The notes beneath the pieces are model-generated. The model ran no database searches. It was not told the DNA's origin and saw only the letters and a program-made list of their open reading frames with translations. The translations under genes were made by a program, and so were the position numbers. A DNA stretch of 64,000 bases, taken from positions 29,406 to 93,405 of the forward strand of contig CANNQP010000014.1 in NCBI GenBank assembly GCA_947507875.1, read 5' to 3'. The stretch comes from Verrucomicrobiaceae bacterium. Lineage in GTDB: Bacteria; Verrucomicrobiota; Verrucomicrobiia; Verrucomicrobiales; Verrucomicrobiaceae. Below, piece by piece: positions 35,036 to 44,072 of this stretch; position 1 is the stretch's first letter, and each line of letters starts with the position of its first letter.

Positions 35036-35470
35036 TCAGGGAGGGGGCGGTGCGCTTGGGTTGTGGCGAAATTGAAGACGCAGCAACCAGCCTCCCCAAG
35101 CCAACAAGACGAGATCGCGTGCCATCAATTCCATGTAATTCGAGGCCGCATCTCCCTGACTTCCAAAACAGCCACACCGGATATCGATTTCACGAAACCA
35201 AGCACTCATGATCGCGCCTAAAAAGAGGATCAAGCAGGTCACTAGCACAGCAAGACCACCTTTCCTGAACAGGCTCAGCATGACGGCGAGCCCAGCGAAG
35301 ATTTCCAGATAGGGCAAAAACAAGGCCACTATGCCTGCATATGGATCGGGGATGAGCTCAAAGCTGCGAATGTCATCCAAGAAGGCCGTGGGTTCCCAAG
35401 CTTTGACGCTGCCTGCATAAACAAAAGCGCCGCCAAACAACCCATGCAGGATGATCCGAATCAAGTTCAC
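35036..35470 (-). CDS. MauE/DoxX-like membrane protein
   Basis: 144 residues with four predicted membrane helices (IILHGLFGGAFVYAGSVKA, YAGIVALFLPYLEIFAGLAVML, GGLAVLVTCLILFLGAIMSAW, a last helix LVLLAWGGWLLRL) and the RCGCFG motif common in the MauE/DoxX group. Members support redox or thiol chemistry at the membrane, for example methylamine dehydrogenase maturation. The specific role is unknown. It sits 4 bp after the stop of the zinc peptidase gene upstream, so the two are co-transcribed. Confidence 0.8.
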   Translation of the reverse strand: MNLIRIILHGLFGGAFVYAGSVKAWEPTAFLDDIRSFELIPDPYAGIVALFLPYLEIFAGLAVMLSLFRKGGLAVLVTCLILFLGAIMSAWFREIDIRCGCFGSQGDAASNYMELMARDLVLLAWGGWLLRLQFRHNPSAPPPP

Positions 35471-35474
35471 AAGA

Positions 35475-36188
35475 TCAGTGAGGTTTGGATGAGTTTTTGG
35501 CCGAGCGTGCTGCGCCTGTGCCAGGAATGGCGCTCAAAAAGAAATATTTGGGAGATGCCATCAGGTCAGCCAATTCTCGTGTAGCGACTCGATGCAGGCA
35601 AAATTCCAGGCGTTCACGTGCGGAAGGTTGTCGCGCTAAATGGTGATCTAGAAAACGTGAGAGTTGCTTATTCGCACGGAATTCCACAGACAATGTGCCT
35701 AAATTCAAAAGCAAAATGGTCAAGCAAATCGCGAGTAAGCCCAGGAGGGCAAAACGCGCCGGAAATCGCAAGAGTACCATGGATGCTAATAGCATCACCA
35801 GAGCAAGTGAAGGTGCATAGCGACACAACTTGATAATCGTCTGACGCCACCGCAGTTCCTTCAGTCCATCCCCCTCTTCGGCGGCATGAGCAGCCTCATG
35901 AAGAGCAACAGCCCAATCTGCCATGCGCGTTCCTCGTGCAACGCTGCGAGAAAGGAATAAGCAGTTGCGATTGGGGTCATAGTAATTGCTAATGACGCCT
36001 TCATGCTCAACAATTTCTGTCTTATGGAGCCCTTGGTGGTTTAAGAAAAGCTGAGCGATTTCTGAGCCGGTATGAGCAGTGGGGCTCGATTCACGCGAAG
36101 CTTCTTCCATCATGATCGAGTAGCGACCGGAAGCCCAATTGCACACCGCTAGAGCAATAAAAAAAATCAGGATGGGTAGAAGAAGCAT
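35475..36188 (-). CDS. YugP-like membrane zinc metallopeptidase
   Basis: 237 residues. An N-terminal helix (LLLPILIFFIALAVCNWAS) and two further hydrophobic stretches near 125-165 anchor it. The zinc site HEAAH is at 97-101 after the YYDPNRNCLFLSRSV segment, which matches the DHYDPR..VRLS motif of the YugP/DUF2012 family. EFRANKQ may supply the third ligand. It is an inner-membrane protease of unknown substrate. It is followed by the MauE-like gene on the same transcript. Confidence 0.83.
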   Translation of the reverse strand: MLLLPILIFFIALAVCNWASGRYSIMMEEASRESSPTAHTGSEIAQLFLNHQGLHKTEIVEHEGVISNYYDPNRNCLFLSRSVARGTRMADWAVALHEAAHAAEEGDGLKELRWRQTIIKLCRYAPSLALVMLLASMVLLRFPARFALLGLLAICLTILLLNLGTLSVEFRANKQLSRFLDHHLARQPSARERLEFCLHRVATRELADLMASPKYFFLSAIPGTGAARSAKNSSKPH

Positions 36189-36241
36189 GTTCCTGATTTG
36201 TTAACAGGTTTTTGAGCCGCCAAAGTCGTTGATGAGACGGC

Positions 36242-37111
36242 CTAATCCATTTTTCCCAAGCCAGAATCAGGGTCGGGTTCAATCAATTCAAGCTCAACCA
36301 AAAATTCGTCCATTTGCATTAGAGTAGCTTCATACATCTCAAATGAGAGATTGAAATTAAAGAATCCATGTCCTTGGTTCTCGAATTCAATCAGACGACA
36401 AAGATTTTTTTTCTTTGAGCACTTTTTCGCAAATTTATAACTCTGGGCGAAAGGGATCACTCGGTCCGCCGTGCCGTGCATGATAAGCATGGGGGGCAAA
36501 CCTGCATTGACGGCACGAACCAAATTCGCTTCCTTAGCAGTGCTTTGATCTGGGAACCTATCCAAACCAAAGCCGTCTTTTGAAGTGTCCAAAATCGGAT
36601 TGAAAAGAACTAAGGCATTGGGTGCCGGGTTGATTTCCAAGTCATCTCCTGGATCGTCGAACTTAGGCAACATGGCCGCTGAGGTAATGGCATGTGCACC
36701 GCCACTACCGCCTATGCCAACAATCTTTCCGGGATTGATCCCGAGTTCAATCGCATTCAATCGCAGCCAGCGCATCGCCGAACGTGCATCTGACATGGCT
36801 TCCATAGGACCAGCCTTGTGTCTGCTGGAGACTCTGTAATCAAAGGCCATGGTGATCATTCCTCTTGATGCAAAATAGACACAATGCGGGGCAAACTGGG
36901 CGACTTGTCCATTATCCCATCCACTACTGTAGAAAAAAGCAGCGACTGATTTGGGTTCCGAGGTGGTCCTATCTGCTGGAGGTTCCCAAATGTAGACAGA
37001 TAAACTTGTCTCCCCGATGACTTTGTAGATTTCCTCGCGTGCCGTTTTTAGCAGCTCCCGATTGCGGTCTAGCGGTAGGGGTCGAGGATGGCCTTCACCA
37101 ATAAATTCCAT
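36242..37111 (-). CDS. Alpha/beta hydrolase (PVC acetylhydrolase-like)
   Basis: 289 residues from the ATG at 37111. The nucleophile is probably the Ser in GIGGSGGAH (GxSxG). HGTADRVIPF supplies Asp and NQGHGFFNF the His. The oxyanion segment is FFYSSGWDNG, where relatives usually have FFxGGGW, so the glycines of HGG are Ser. PVC members are often found near sulfatases or glycan genes and are annotated as acetylhydrolases. There is no signal peptide. Function as an esterase is probable; the substrate is unknown. Codons are more A/T-rich than in most neighbours. Confidence 0.83.
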   Translation of the reverse strand: MEFIGEGHPRPLPLDRNRELLKTAREEIYKVIGETSLSVYIWEPPADRTTSEPKSVAAFFYSSGWDNGQVAQFAPHCVYFASRGMITMAFDYRVSSRHKAGPMEAMSDARSAMRWLRLNAIELGINPGKIVGIGGSGGAHAITSAAMLPKFDDPGDDLEINPAPNALVLFNPILDTSKDGFGLDRFPDQSTAKEANLVRAVNAGLPPMLIMHGTADRVIPFAQSYKFAKKCSKKKNLCRLIEFENQGHGFFNFNLSFEMYEATLMQMDEFLVELELIEPDPDSGLGKMD

Positions 37112-37243
37112 GATGCGGAGAAGCAGAAAGACAAACACTTACGAATCTGCTAGAAGAGGGCAACCACTTTTCCTTCAAGTTCAGCAACGTTGACAGTCCT
37201 TTGGCCGATCTCTAAAGTAAAAGAGAATATTTTCTCGTCTTTT

Positions 37244-37618
37244 ATGAGGTCTCTCTTCTGTGCTGCTGCACTTCAATTGCGTTTCGCGATTCTTTCCGTC
37301 TTGGTGGTTATGCTATCTTCATGCAAAGAAACCGAAATGATAAAGGCCGAGGCTAAAGAAACTCAGCAAAAAGTTTCTAGCCTGCAGATGGAATTCATAA
37401 AAATGGATTCCCAAATGGCTGATTATCGAAAAGTGATTCCTAATTACGCAGGGCAGGGAGAACTAGGAGCCAAGCGGTATGCTCTTGAGTTGGCCAAAGA
37501 ACTAGCAGCCGTAGAGAAACAAATTTTAGATGCCAAGCAATCCATTCAAATCTCACAGGTATCTCTTGAGAAAGCTCAGGCTGAATTGGAGGCCGTAAAG
37601 GCTAAAGATCCTCGTTAG
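37244..37618 (+). CDS. Small coiled-coil lipoprotein, unknown function
   Basis: 124 residues from the ATG at 37244; the frame opens upstream at a TTG (37190). The signal peptide ends in LSSC, a lipobox. The mature part is Lys/Glu/Ala-rich with heptad-like spacing (IKAEAKETQQKVSSLQMEF; LEKAQAELEAVKAKD), so a helical coiled coil in the periplasm is likely. It is 31 bp before another small helical protein, and the pair looks like a unit. No family is recognised. Confidence 0.6.
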   Translation: MRSLFCAAALQLRFAILSVLVVMLSSCKETEMIKAEAKETQQKVSSLQMEFIKMDSQMADYRKVIPNYAGQGELGAKRYALELAKELAAVEKQILDAKQSIQISQVSLEKAQAELEAVKAKDPR

Positions 37619-37649
37619 ATGATGTGAGTTGAATTCCTGTTTTAACCTC

Positions 37650-38129
37650 ATGAAAAACTTTTTTGCTCTCTTTTGTTTTTTTTGCGGGATGAGCGCTTGG
37701 TATCTGCACCACCAGCATGGTGAAGCTCAGGCAAGTCTCGTTGCGGCCAAACAACAATTGGCCGAATTGGAAAAAAACGTCTCGATTCGGCGGTTGGAGT
37801 TTCAATCGGCCAGTGCAGCCATGAGTATAAGAGATCAAATTAAGGGCAAAAAGGCACAGCTCAAAGAGCTAGAGGACAAAATGGCAGCATTGAATTTTTC
37901 TCAAAAACAGATCATGTCTCAACGGCATCATTTAGTCGTTAATTTGCGGCAAAAGTTTGTTGGCAGAGAAATCAATCTATCGCTGACGACTGGTAGAAAC
38001 CTGGGTCAGGTTAAGATACTAAAAATTGAAGACTCTGGAATCAGTCTAGCGACGACTAGTGGTGTCCTGAAAGTTTCTCCTCGTGAGTTGTCACCCCAGA
38101 TACGGGAGGCTTTGTTTTTGGTTGAGTAA
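37650..38129 (+). CDS. Membrane-anchored coiled-coil protein, unknown function
   Basis: 159 residues from the ATG at 37650. One N-terminal helix (FFALFCFFCGMSAWYL) is followed by a long Lys/Gln/Leu-rich coiled coil to about residue 90 and then a small beta-rich end (GQVKILKIEDSGISLATTSGVLKVSPREL). The layout recalls envelope tethers or adaptor stalks but matches no family I know. It pairs with the lipoprotein just upstream. The base composition is A/T-rich compared with neighbours. Confidence 0.6.
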   Translation: MKNFFALFCFFCGMSAWYLHHQHGEAQASLVAAKQQLAELEKNVSIRRLEFQSASAAMSIRDQIKGKKAQLKELEDKMAALNFSQKQIMSQRHHLVVNLRQKFVGREINLSLTTGRNLGQVKILKIEDSGISLATTSGVLKVSPRELSPQIREALFLVE

Positions 38130-38481
38130 GACGTTTCGATGTGAGTTTTGAAACGCTCTACGCATTGCTGAAGAAACTGCGTTTTGCTAAGTAGTCTTGA
38201 ATCCACTCACGATTGGCAGTGTATCCTTTGGATAGGCGAACTACGATTCTTTTCATCGTCTTTGCTCACCCATGGAAAGAAGCCTGGAAGTGGCGTGCGC
38301 ATAGAGCAAACCGGTGTTGAAAAAGGGGTGTTTCTTGCCCGTTGAGACGTGTTTGCATCTTCAAGGAGCCATAGAGGAGAATTCCTCTTTTGAAACATGT
38401 GCATTCACGTTTTCTAATGACGCGCTATGGTTCTAGATTACGGTAATAGGTTACTCCATTTCAGGTGCCATGGCGTCCCGA
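38130..38481. other. 352-bp intergenic stretch, no gene supported
   Basis: The gap lies between the coiled-coil protein and the convergent DUF1501 gene. A weak inverted repeat CGTTTC...GAAACG (38132-38155) is visible without a T-run. No RNA gene or reading frame with coding character was seen. Confidence 0.6.
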
Positions 38482-39951
38482 TTAGGCGTAGAGTTTCGTA
38501 ACTGGTTTTGCTTTCACCAATTCCCTTGGCTGATTCAGGTGATTATAGACGATGGTCTCTGGGTCGATGCCAACGCTGTGATAGATGGTCGCGAGGAGCT
38601 CGGTAGGGTGAACGGGATCCTCAAGGGGGGCAGAACCTGTTTTGTCGGATTTACCGTGGATATACCCACGTTTGATACCTGCTCCGCCTACGATGGCTGT
38701 ATAACAGTAGGGCCAGTGATCGCGACCATCAGCGCTGTTGCCATTGCCCGAGGTTGAGACGCCCTTTTCGGGGCTGCGTCCGAATTCTCCGAGAGCCACA
38801 ACGAGCGTTTCATCCAGAAGTCCGGACGCATCGAGATCCTCAAACAAAGCGCTGAGCCCTTGGTCCAGCATAGGGCCGCTTTGATTTTTCATGCGCTGAG
38901 TTAAACCGACATGGTGATCCCAGCTATGATTGTCTGAATTGGCAACTTTCGGCCAAACCAGTTCGACCACTCGAGTGCCTGCTTCCAGCAAACGCCGCGC
39001 GAGCATACAACTCTGACCAAATGTATTTCGCCCATAACGATCTCTTAGTTTTGTCGGTTCACGATCAAGAGCGAAGGCATCTCGTGCACGTCCACTAGCA
39101 ATGAGATTGAGTGCCTGATTGTAGTAGCTGTCGAGGCTCATGTTTTTCACGGCTGCCTCGATGGTTGGCATTTGATCATTAATGGCGTCTCTCAACTTGG
39201 CACGACGCTGAAGACGCACACTAAAGAGATCAGGTCGCAGCTGAAGATCTTCGATTTTGATGCGATCCATTTTGCCCATATCGAGATCATCGCCATCTGG
39301 ATACAATGTGTAGGGATCATACGCTTTTCCAAGGAATCCCGCAGTGCCGCCTTTGCCTACGACATTGGATTCTTGCAAGGGGCGTGGCAGCATCACGAAG
39401 GGGAGCATGGGTTCCTCCATCGGTTTTAGGCGAATGATATTGCTGCCGAAATTAGGAAAATCCTTGGCATTGGGAGGCTCGAGCTGACCAGAAGGACTGA
39501 CTTTGTCCGTCGTGTAGCCCGTCATGATTTGATAGATGGCAGCCGTATGGTTAAAAAGACCATTGGGCGTATAGCTCATCGAATTGATCATGGTGAACTT
39601 ATCATTCACCTTTGCTAGCTGCGGCAGGATCTCGGTGAAATGATGTCCTGGTATCTTAGTTGGAATGGATTTGAATGCAGAGCGCACCTTGTCAGGAACA
39701 TTCTCTTTGGGATCCCATAGGTCGAGATGGCTGGGACCACCTTGAAGGTAAATCATCAATACATGCTTCGCTTTGCCCCAGCCAGCGCGGCCTGCCGCAG
39801 CAGAGTTTGCGGAGGCAGCTTGAGCGCGGAAGAGCCCATTGAGGGTTAGGCCCATCATGGAGGCACCGCCCACGCGCAGGATGTCACGACGGGTCATGCC
39901 AAGGTCTTTATCGCAAAGGTCTTTGCCAAGGGCACCTGGTATACGAAACAT
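38482..39951 (-). CDS. DUF1501 exported protein (sulfatase-like fold)
   Basis: 489 residues from the ATG at 39951. The N-terminus [23 protein letters not shown] is a twin-arginine signal. The DUF1501 pattern follows: [83 protein letters not shown] and [15 protein letters not shown]. This alkaline phosphatase/sulfatase-like family is hugely expanded in Planctomycetes and Verrucomicrobia and is usually encoded next to a DUF1549/1553 cytochrome. Here that partner type lies 16 kb away. Biochemical role unknown. Confidence 0.92.
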   Translation of the reverse strand: MFRIPGALGKDLCDKDLGMTRRDILRVGGASMMGLTLNGLFRAQAASANSAAAGRAGWGKAKHVLMIYLQGGPSHLDLWDPKENVPDKVRSAFKSIPTKIPGHHFTEILPQLAKVNDKFTMINSMSYTPNGLFNHTAAIYQIMTGYTTDKVSPSGQLEPPNAKDFPNFGSNIIRLKPMEEPMLPFVMLPRPLQESNVVGKGGTAGFLGKAYDPYTLYPDGDDLDMGKMDRIKIEDLQLRPDLFSVRLQRRAKLRDAINDQMPTIEAAVKNMSLDSYYNQALNLIASGRARDAFALDREPTKLRDRYGRNTFGQSCMLARRLLEAGTRVVELVWPKVANSDNHSWDHHVGLTQRMKNQSGPMLDQGLSALFEDLDASGLLDETLVVALGEFGRSPEKGVSTSGNGNSADGRDHWPYCYTAIVGGAGIKRGYIHGKSDKTGSAPLEDPVHPTELLATIYHSVGIDPETIVYNHLNQPRELVKAKPVTKLYA

Positions 39952-40155
39952 AAAAAATAGAAGTGGAGTTACTCCTGTCAGGAAAAGGAGAGTGTGACTA
40001 CATAAACGTTCGATGGAGACTATTCTTGCTAGTCGGAAGGCAATACGAGAATAATGCAAGTCTGCGCTAGAAATGCCCATTCGGGCCCGGTGTTCACTTT
40101 TTGGGAATTTGAGCAGTCAGCTGCCAGGGGAAGTCAATTTCCTCTGTAACCCATT

Positions 40156-41418
40156 ATGCAGCCATATCTTTACGATTCTCCTACATTCCGCATGGCCTGT
40201 CAGCAGTTTGATATGGTGGCAGAGTTTATGAACATTCCTGAGATGGCCAGGAATCGCTTGAAAATGCCGAAACGCGCTTTGGCTGTATCAGTGCCTATCC
40301 GAATGGATAATGGCAGCACCCAGGTGTTCATGGGCTATCGGGTACAGCATCACCTTACGCTCGGGCCGACCAAGGGAGGTATCCGCTTTCATCCAGAAGT
40401 GACGATTGGTGAAGTCGCTGCTCTCGCGATGTGGATGAGCTGGAAGTGTGCCCTTGTTGGTTTGCCTTATGGAGGAGCTAAAGGAGGAGTGACCTGCGAT
40501 CCTAAGAGCTTGTCATTAAGCGAGCTAGAGCGCTTGACACGTCGTTATACGCAGGAACTGATTCCGGTTATTGGTCCCCAGGTTGATATTCCTGCGCCCG
40601 ATGTTGGAACGAATGAGCAGGTAATGGCCTGGATCATGGACACTTATTCGCTTCAGATCGGACATGCCGTGCCTGGAGTGGTTACGGGTAAGCCTGTTCT
40701 TCTCGGTGGTTCGTTGGGGCGTCGAGAAGCCACTGGACGCGGGCTCGCATATCTTGTCTCTCGTACCATGGATACACTCGGTATGCAGGCAGAAGGTGCA
40801 ACCGCGGTAATTCAAGGTTATGGCAATGTCGGATCAGTGGCTGCTATCTCCATGGCCAAACAGGGAATCAAAATCATTGCGGTCAGCGATGCATTTGGTG
40901 GCATCTATAACCCGAAAGGACTGGATCTGAACAAACTCAATGACCATGTAGCAGTGAGCCGATCCGTTGTTGGTTTTTCCGAAGCCGAGCCAATCACGAA
41001 TGAGCAACTGCTGCTGCTTCCCTGTGATATCTTAGTGCCCGCAGCTCTTGAGCGTCAGATAACCGAAGGAAATGCCGCTAAGCTCAATTGCCGCATTCTT
41101 GCGGAAGGTGCGAACGGCCCGACCACGCCAGAAGCGGATGCTATTTTGGCGCAGCGCTCTGACATCTTCGTGATTCCTGATATCCTTTGCAACAGTGGCG
41201 GTGTGATTGTCTCGTACTTTGAATGGGTTCAGGATTTGCAGAGTTTTTTTTGGAGTGAAGGTGAGGTTTTAGATAAGCTTTTTCGACTCTTAGAGCAGGC
41301 TTACATGCAGACGCTGAATCATGCTCGCAAGCATCAGATTTCTATGCGCTTTGCCGCATTGAGTCTTGGCATTAAGAGGGTTTACGATGCCAAAGTTGTT
41401 CGGGGGCTTTATCCTTGA
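40156..41418 (+). CDS. gdhA: Glutamate dehydrogenase (Glu/Leu/Phe/Val family)
   Basis: 420 residues. GPTKGGIRFHP and PYGGAKGGVTCDP carry the substrate-binding and catalytic Lys residues; APDVGTNEQVMAW follows, then the NAD(P)-binding loop GYGNVGSVAA. Length and the C-terminal part (CNSGGVIVSYFEWVQD) match hexameric bacterial glutamate dehydrogenases. It interconverts glutamate and 2-oxoglutarate plus ammonium in the cytoplasm. Leucine or valine dehydrogenase is less likely given the motifs. It stands alone, 110 bp before an ECF sigma factor gene. Confidence 0.93.
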   Translation: MQPYLYDSPTFRMACQQFDMVAEFMNIPEMARNRLKMPKRALAVSVPIRMDNGSTQVFMGYRVQHHLTLGPTKGGIRFHPEVTIGEVAALAMWMSWKCALVGLPYGGAKGGVTCDPKSLSLSELERLTRRYTQELIPVIGPQVDIPAPDVGTNEQVMAWIMDTYSLQIGHAVPGVVTGKPVLLGGSLGRREATGRGLAYLVSRTMDTLGMQAEGATAVIQGYGNVGSVAAISMAKQGIKIIAVSDAFGGIYNPKGLDLNKLNDHVAVSRSVVGFSEAEPITNEQLLLLPCDILVPAALERQITEGNAAKLNCRILAEGANGPTTPEADAILAQRSDIFVIPDILCNSGGVIVSYFEWVQDLQSFFWSEGEVLDKLFRLLEQAYMQTLNHARKHQISMRFAALSLGIKRVYDAKVVRGLYP

Positions 41419-41529
41419 TTTCTACGATGCTAACAAGTTTTAGGCGAAAGAACTTCTTTTTCGTGGCGGGGCTGTTTCGCCGTGAACCCTTGTTTGACAC
41501 AGCCCCGGAACCGCTGACAATTCGTCACG

Positions 41530-42195
41530 ATGGATGACGTGCCAGACATTCCTGAAGAGGTGAAAAAAGAGAAAGGCTTGTGGGAGAAAACCCGCAAGTC
41601 TCTCATTGAGCGTCTCAACAATTGGGAGGACCAGAGAACTTGGAACGAGTTTTATCAGACTTACTGGAGGCTGATCTACAGCGTGGCGACAAAAGCAGGT
41701 TTGACGCGTGAGGAGGCGTTTGATGTCATTCAAGAGACGATCATTGCCATCGCTCGTCAGGTGCAAAAGGGCCAATACGATCCCCGAGCAGGTTCATTCA
41801 AAGCCTGGTTACTTCAGATGACACGTTGGCGCGTACTAGATGTTTTTCGGGCGCGCAAACGTCAGCCATCCCTCGCAGACCAAGGTAATGCGGACAGCGA
41901 AGAAACGAGCAATCTCGCCCTTGATCGTCTCACGAATGAAAAAGATAACTTGCTTGAAAGTATCTGGGACAAAGAATGGCGTGACAACATTACTTCAGCT
42001 GCCATCGAGCGCGTTAAGGCCAAGGTTTCCCCACGTCAGTTCCAGATTTTTGATTGTTATGTCATGAAAGGCTGGGGTGTGAAAAAAACAAGCGAAGCGC
42101 TCGGTATCAATGCTGCTCAAGTCTATTTGGCTAAACACCGAGTGGGAGCTCTGGTGAAGAAAGAGGTCCAAGCGTTGGAAGGTCAAATGCTCTGA
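41530..42195 (+). CDS. ECF-type sigma-70 factor
   Basis: 221 residues. Region 2 spans about 35-95 (FYQTYWRLIYSVATKAGLTREEAFDVIQETIIAIARQV) and region 4 about 155-205 (VSPRQFQIFDCYVMKGWGVKKTSEALGINAAQVYLAKHRV). The linker holds an acidic segment. It directs RNA polymerase to a set of promoters. No anti-sigma gene is adjacent, so its control must be by another route, as for some PVC ECF groups. It lies between gdhA and dapL on the same strand, with gaps of 111 and 122 bp. Confidence 0.9.
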   Translation: MDDVPDIPEEVKKEKGLWEKTRKSLIERLNNWEDQRTWNEFYQTYWRLIYSVATKAGLTREEAFDVIQETIIAIARQVQKGQYDPRAGSFKAWLLQMTRWRVLDVFRARKRQPSLADQGNADSEETSNLALDRLTNEKDNLLESIWDKEWRDNITSAAIERVKAKVSPRQFQIFDCYVMKGWGVKKTSEALGINAAQVYLAKHRVGALVKKEVQALEGQML

Positions 42196-42317
42196 CGTCA
42201 GAGCCATTTCTTTAGACGCAAAGCCTTGCTGAGATCCGGAAGCGCAAAAATCAACGCTATCCTGGCCTCTTGCATCTGCTGAGAGCCTCGCCACCTTGGC
42301 GTCCCGTTTTTCCTGTC

Positions 42318-43553
42318 ATGGCCTACATTAACGAAAACTACAACAAGCTCAAAGCTGGCTACCTTTTCCCCGAAATCGCACGCCGAGTGAAAGCCTTCAC
42401 TGAGGCTAACCCTGAGGCATCGAAACGACTCATTCGTTGTGGCATCGGTGATGTCACGGAGGCCTTGCCTCAGGCCGTTCGAGATGCTATGCACAAAGCT
42501 GTGGATGAATTGGGCGACCGCTCATCTTTCCGGGGTTACGGTCCTGAGCAGGGTTATGATTTTTTGCGCAACGCCATCGCCGAGCATGACTTCAAGTCAC
42601 GCGGTATCCAGGTCGACGCGGACGAAATCTTCATTTCCGATGGCAGCAAGTGTGACACGGGCAACATCCTCGACATTTTTGGCAGCGGAAATAAGATCGC
42701 CATCACCGACCCGGTTTATCCCGTCTATGTCGATACCAACGTCATGGCCGGAAATACAGGAGAGGCAGATGAAAAAGGGGCCTACTCAGGCTTGCATTAC
42801 CTCAAGTGCACTCCTGAAAATGGATTTGTTCCAGAAATTCCTCAGGAGCCGATGGACCTTGTCTATCTTTGTTACCCGAATAACCCTACCGGGGCCACAG
42901 CGACACGCGCTCAGCTCGAAGCCTGGGTGAATTATGCTTTGGCCAATGGAACGACGCTGCTCTATGACGCAGCCTACGAGGCTTTCATTCAAGACCCAGA
43001 GGTTCCGCGCTCCATCTATGAGATCGAAGGAGCCCGCGATTGCGCGATTGAATTCAGAAGCTTCTCCAAAAATGGCGGTTTCACGGGTGTTCGCTGTGCC
43101 ATTGTGGTCATACCCAAAGGCCTAATGGGCAAAACAAAATCCGGGGGCAAGCAGGCTATTCACCCACTGTGGAGCCGTCGCCATAGCACCAAATTCAACG
43201 GCGTCAGCTACATCGTCCAGCGTGGAGCTGAGGCCATTTACAGTCCTGAGGGGAAAAAGCAGGTCGCAGAGCTCATCCAGCACTACATGGGAAACGCGAA
43301 GCTGCTGGTAGAAGCCTGCCAAAAGGCAGGTCTGGCTGTGTATGGCGGGGTCAATGCTCCTTACGTTTGGGTCGGCTGTCCGGCAGGACTCACCAGCTGG
43401 CAGATGTTCGACAAAATGCTGCACGAGGCCAATGTCGTTATCACTCCTGGAAGTGGTTTTGGTAGTGCGGGAGAGGGATATTTCCGCATTAGCGCCTTCA
43501 ATAGCCGCTCGAATGTCGAGGAAGTCTGCCGACGTATTGCGGCGCTCGTCTGA
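42318..43553 (+). CDS. dapL: LL-diaminopimelate aminotransferase
   Basis: 411 residues from the ATG at 42318 ([20 protein letters not shown], the DapL start). PLP-enzyme motifs are YPNNPTGA and [12 protein letters not shown], with the Schiff-base Lys in SFSK. It converts tetrahydrodipicolinate directly to LL-diaminopimelate for lysine and peptidoglycan in one step, the route used by plants, Chlamydiae and Verrucomicrobia. It supports the phylum assignment. It is followed after 62 bp by the glutaredoxin gene. Confidence 0.95.
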   Translation: MAYINENYNKLKAGYLFPEIARRVKAFTEANPEASKRLIRCGIGDVTEALPQAVRDAMHKAVDELGDRSSFRGYGPEQGYDFLRNAIAEHDFKSRGIQVDADEIFISDGSKCDTGNILDIFGSGNKIAITDPVYPVYVDTNVMAGNTGEADEKGAYSGLHYLKCTPENGFVPEIPQEPMDLVYLCYPNNPTGATATRAQLEAWVNYALANGTTLLYDAAYEAFIQDPEVPRSIYEIEGARDCAIEFRSFSKNGGFTGVRCAIVVIPKGLMGKTKSGGKQAIHPLWSRRHSTKFNGVSYIVQRGAEAIYSPEGKKQVAELIQHYMGNAKLLVEACQKAGLAVYGGVNAPYVWVGCPAGLTSWQMFDKMLHEANVVITPGSGFGSAGEGYFRISAFNSRSNVEEVCRRIAALV

Positions 43554-43615
43554 GTGGACGAAGTTTTATGATTCGAATTTCTCGTAAAGACGTAAATTAA
43601 TAAGCCTAAACCCTT

Positions 43616-43972
43616 ATGAGCCAACCCAAAATCATCGCTTACCTGAAGACCTACTGTGGCTGGAGCGAAGGTGTCCGTGCCATCTTCCGCAAATACAACC
43701 TTCCTTACGAAGAGAAGGACATCATCAAGAACCCCGCTTTTCGCTGGGAAATGGAACAGAAGAGTGGCCAGCCACTGAGTCCTTGCGTCATCGTGAATGA
43801 CGCCATGCTTGCTGATGTTAGCGGTGAGGAAGTCGAGCGCTACATGATCGAGAATGGCCTTTTGACCGCAAGCGATGCGGCTCCTGATGCACCTATTGAT
43901 CGAGCTTGCTCTGATGCTCAGCACGCGGCCATGGCGGCTGGTCAAATGGGCAAAATCAGCTTTGTGAACTGA
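43616..43972 (+). CDS. Monothiol glutaredoxin-like protein with C-terminal extension
   Basis: 118 residues. The opening IIAYLKTYCGWSEGVRAIF has a CGWS site (CxxS), as in monothiol glutaredoxins, and PCVIVND holds a loop like the cis-Pro. The glutaredoxin fold ends near residue 80; a tail of about 35 residues contains another Cys (DRACSDAQ). It may act in iron-sulfur or thiol chemistry in the cytoplasm. It is followed by a terminator. Confidence 0.82.
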   Translation: MSQPKIIAYLKTYCGWSEGVRAIFRKYNLPYEEKDIIKNPAFRWEMEQKSGQPLSPCVIVNDAMLADVSGEEVERYMIENGLLTASDAAPDAPIDRACSDAQHAAMAAGQMGKISFVN

Positions 43973-43996
43973 AGCTCTATCATCTTCCCCATCATC

Positions 43997-44027
43997 AAAC
44001 GCGAGCCGTATAGCTCGCGTTTGTTTT
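43997..44027 (+). terminator. Terminator after the glutaredoxin gene
   Basis: AAACGCGAGC (43997-44006) pairs with GCTCGCGTTT (44013-44022), and a T-rich stretch follows. It also faces the convergent mono-haem gene. Confidence 0.75.
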
Positions 44028-44072
44028 GGAAGGTTTTGCTAGTGAATCCTCCTCAAGCTTGATGAAATTCCA

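Noticed and set aside
38132..38155. Inverted repeat CGTTTC/GAAACG after the coiled-coil gene
   Set aside because: The stem is only 6 bp with a 12-nt loop and no T-run, too weak to call a terminator.
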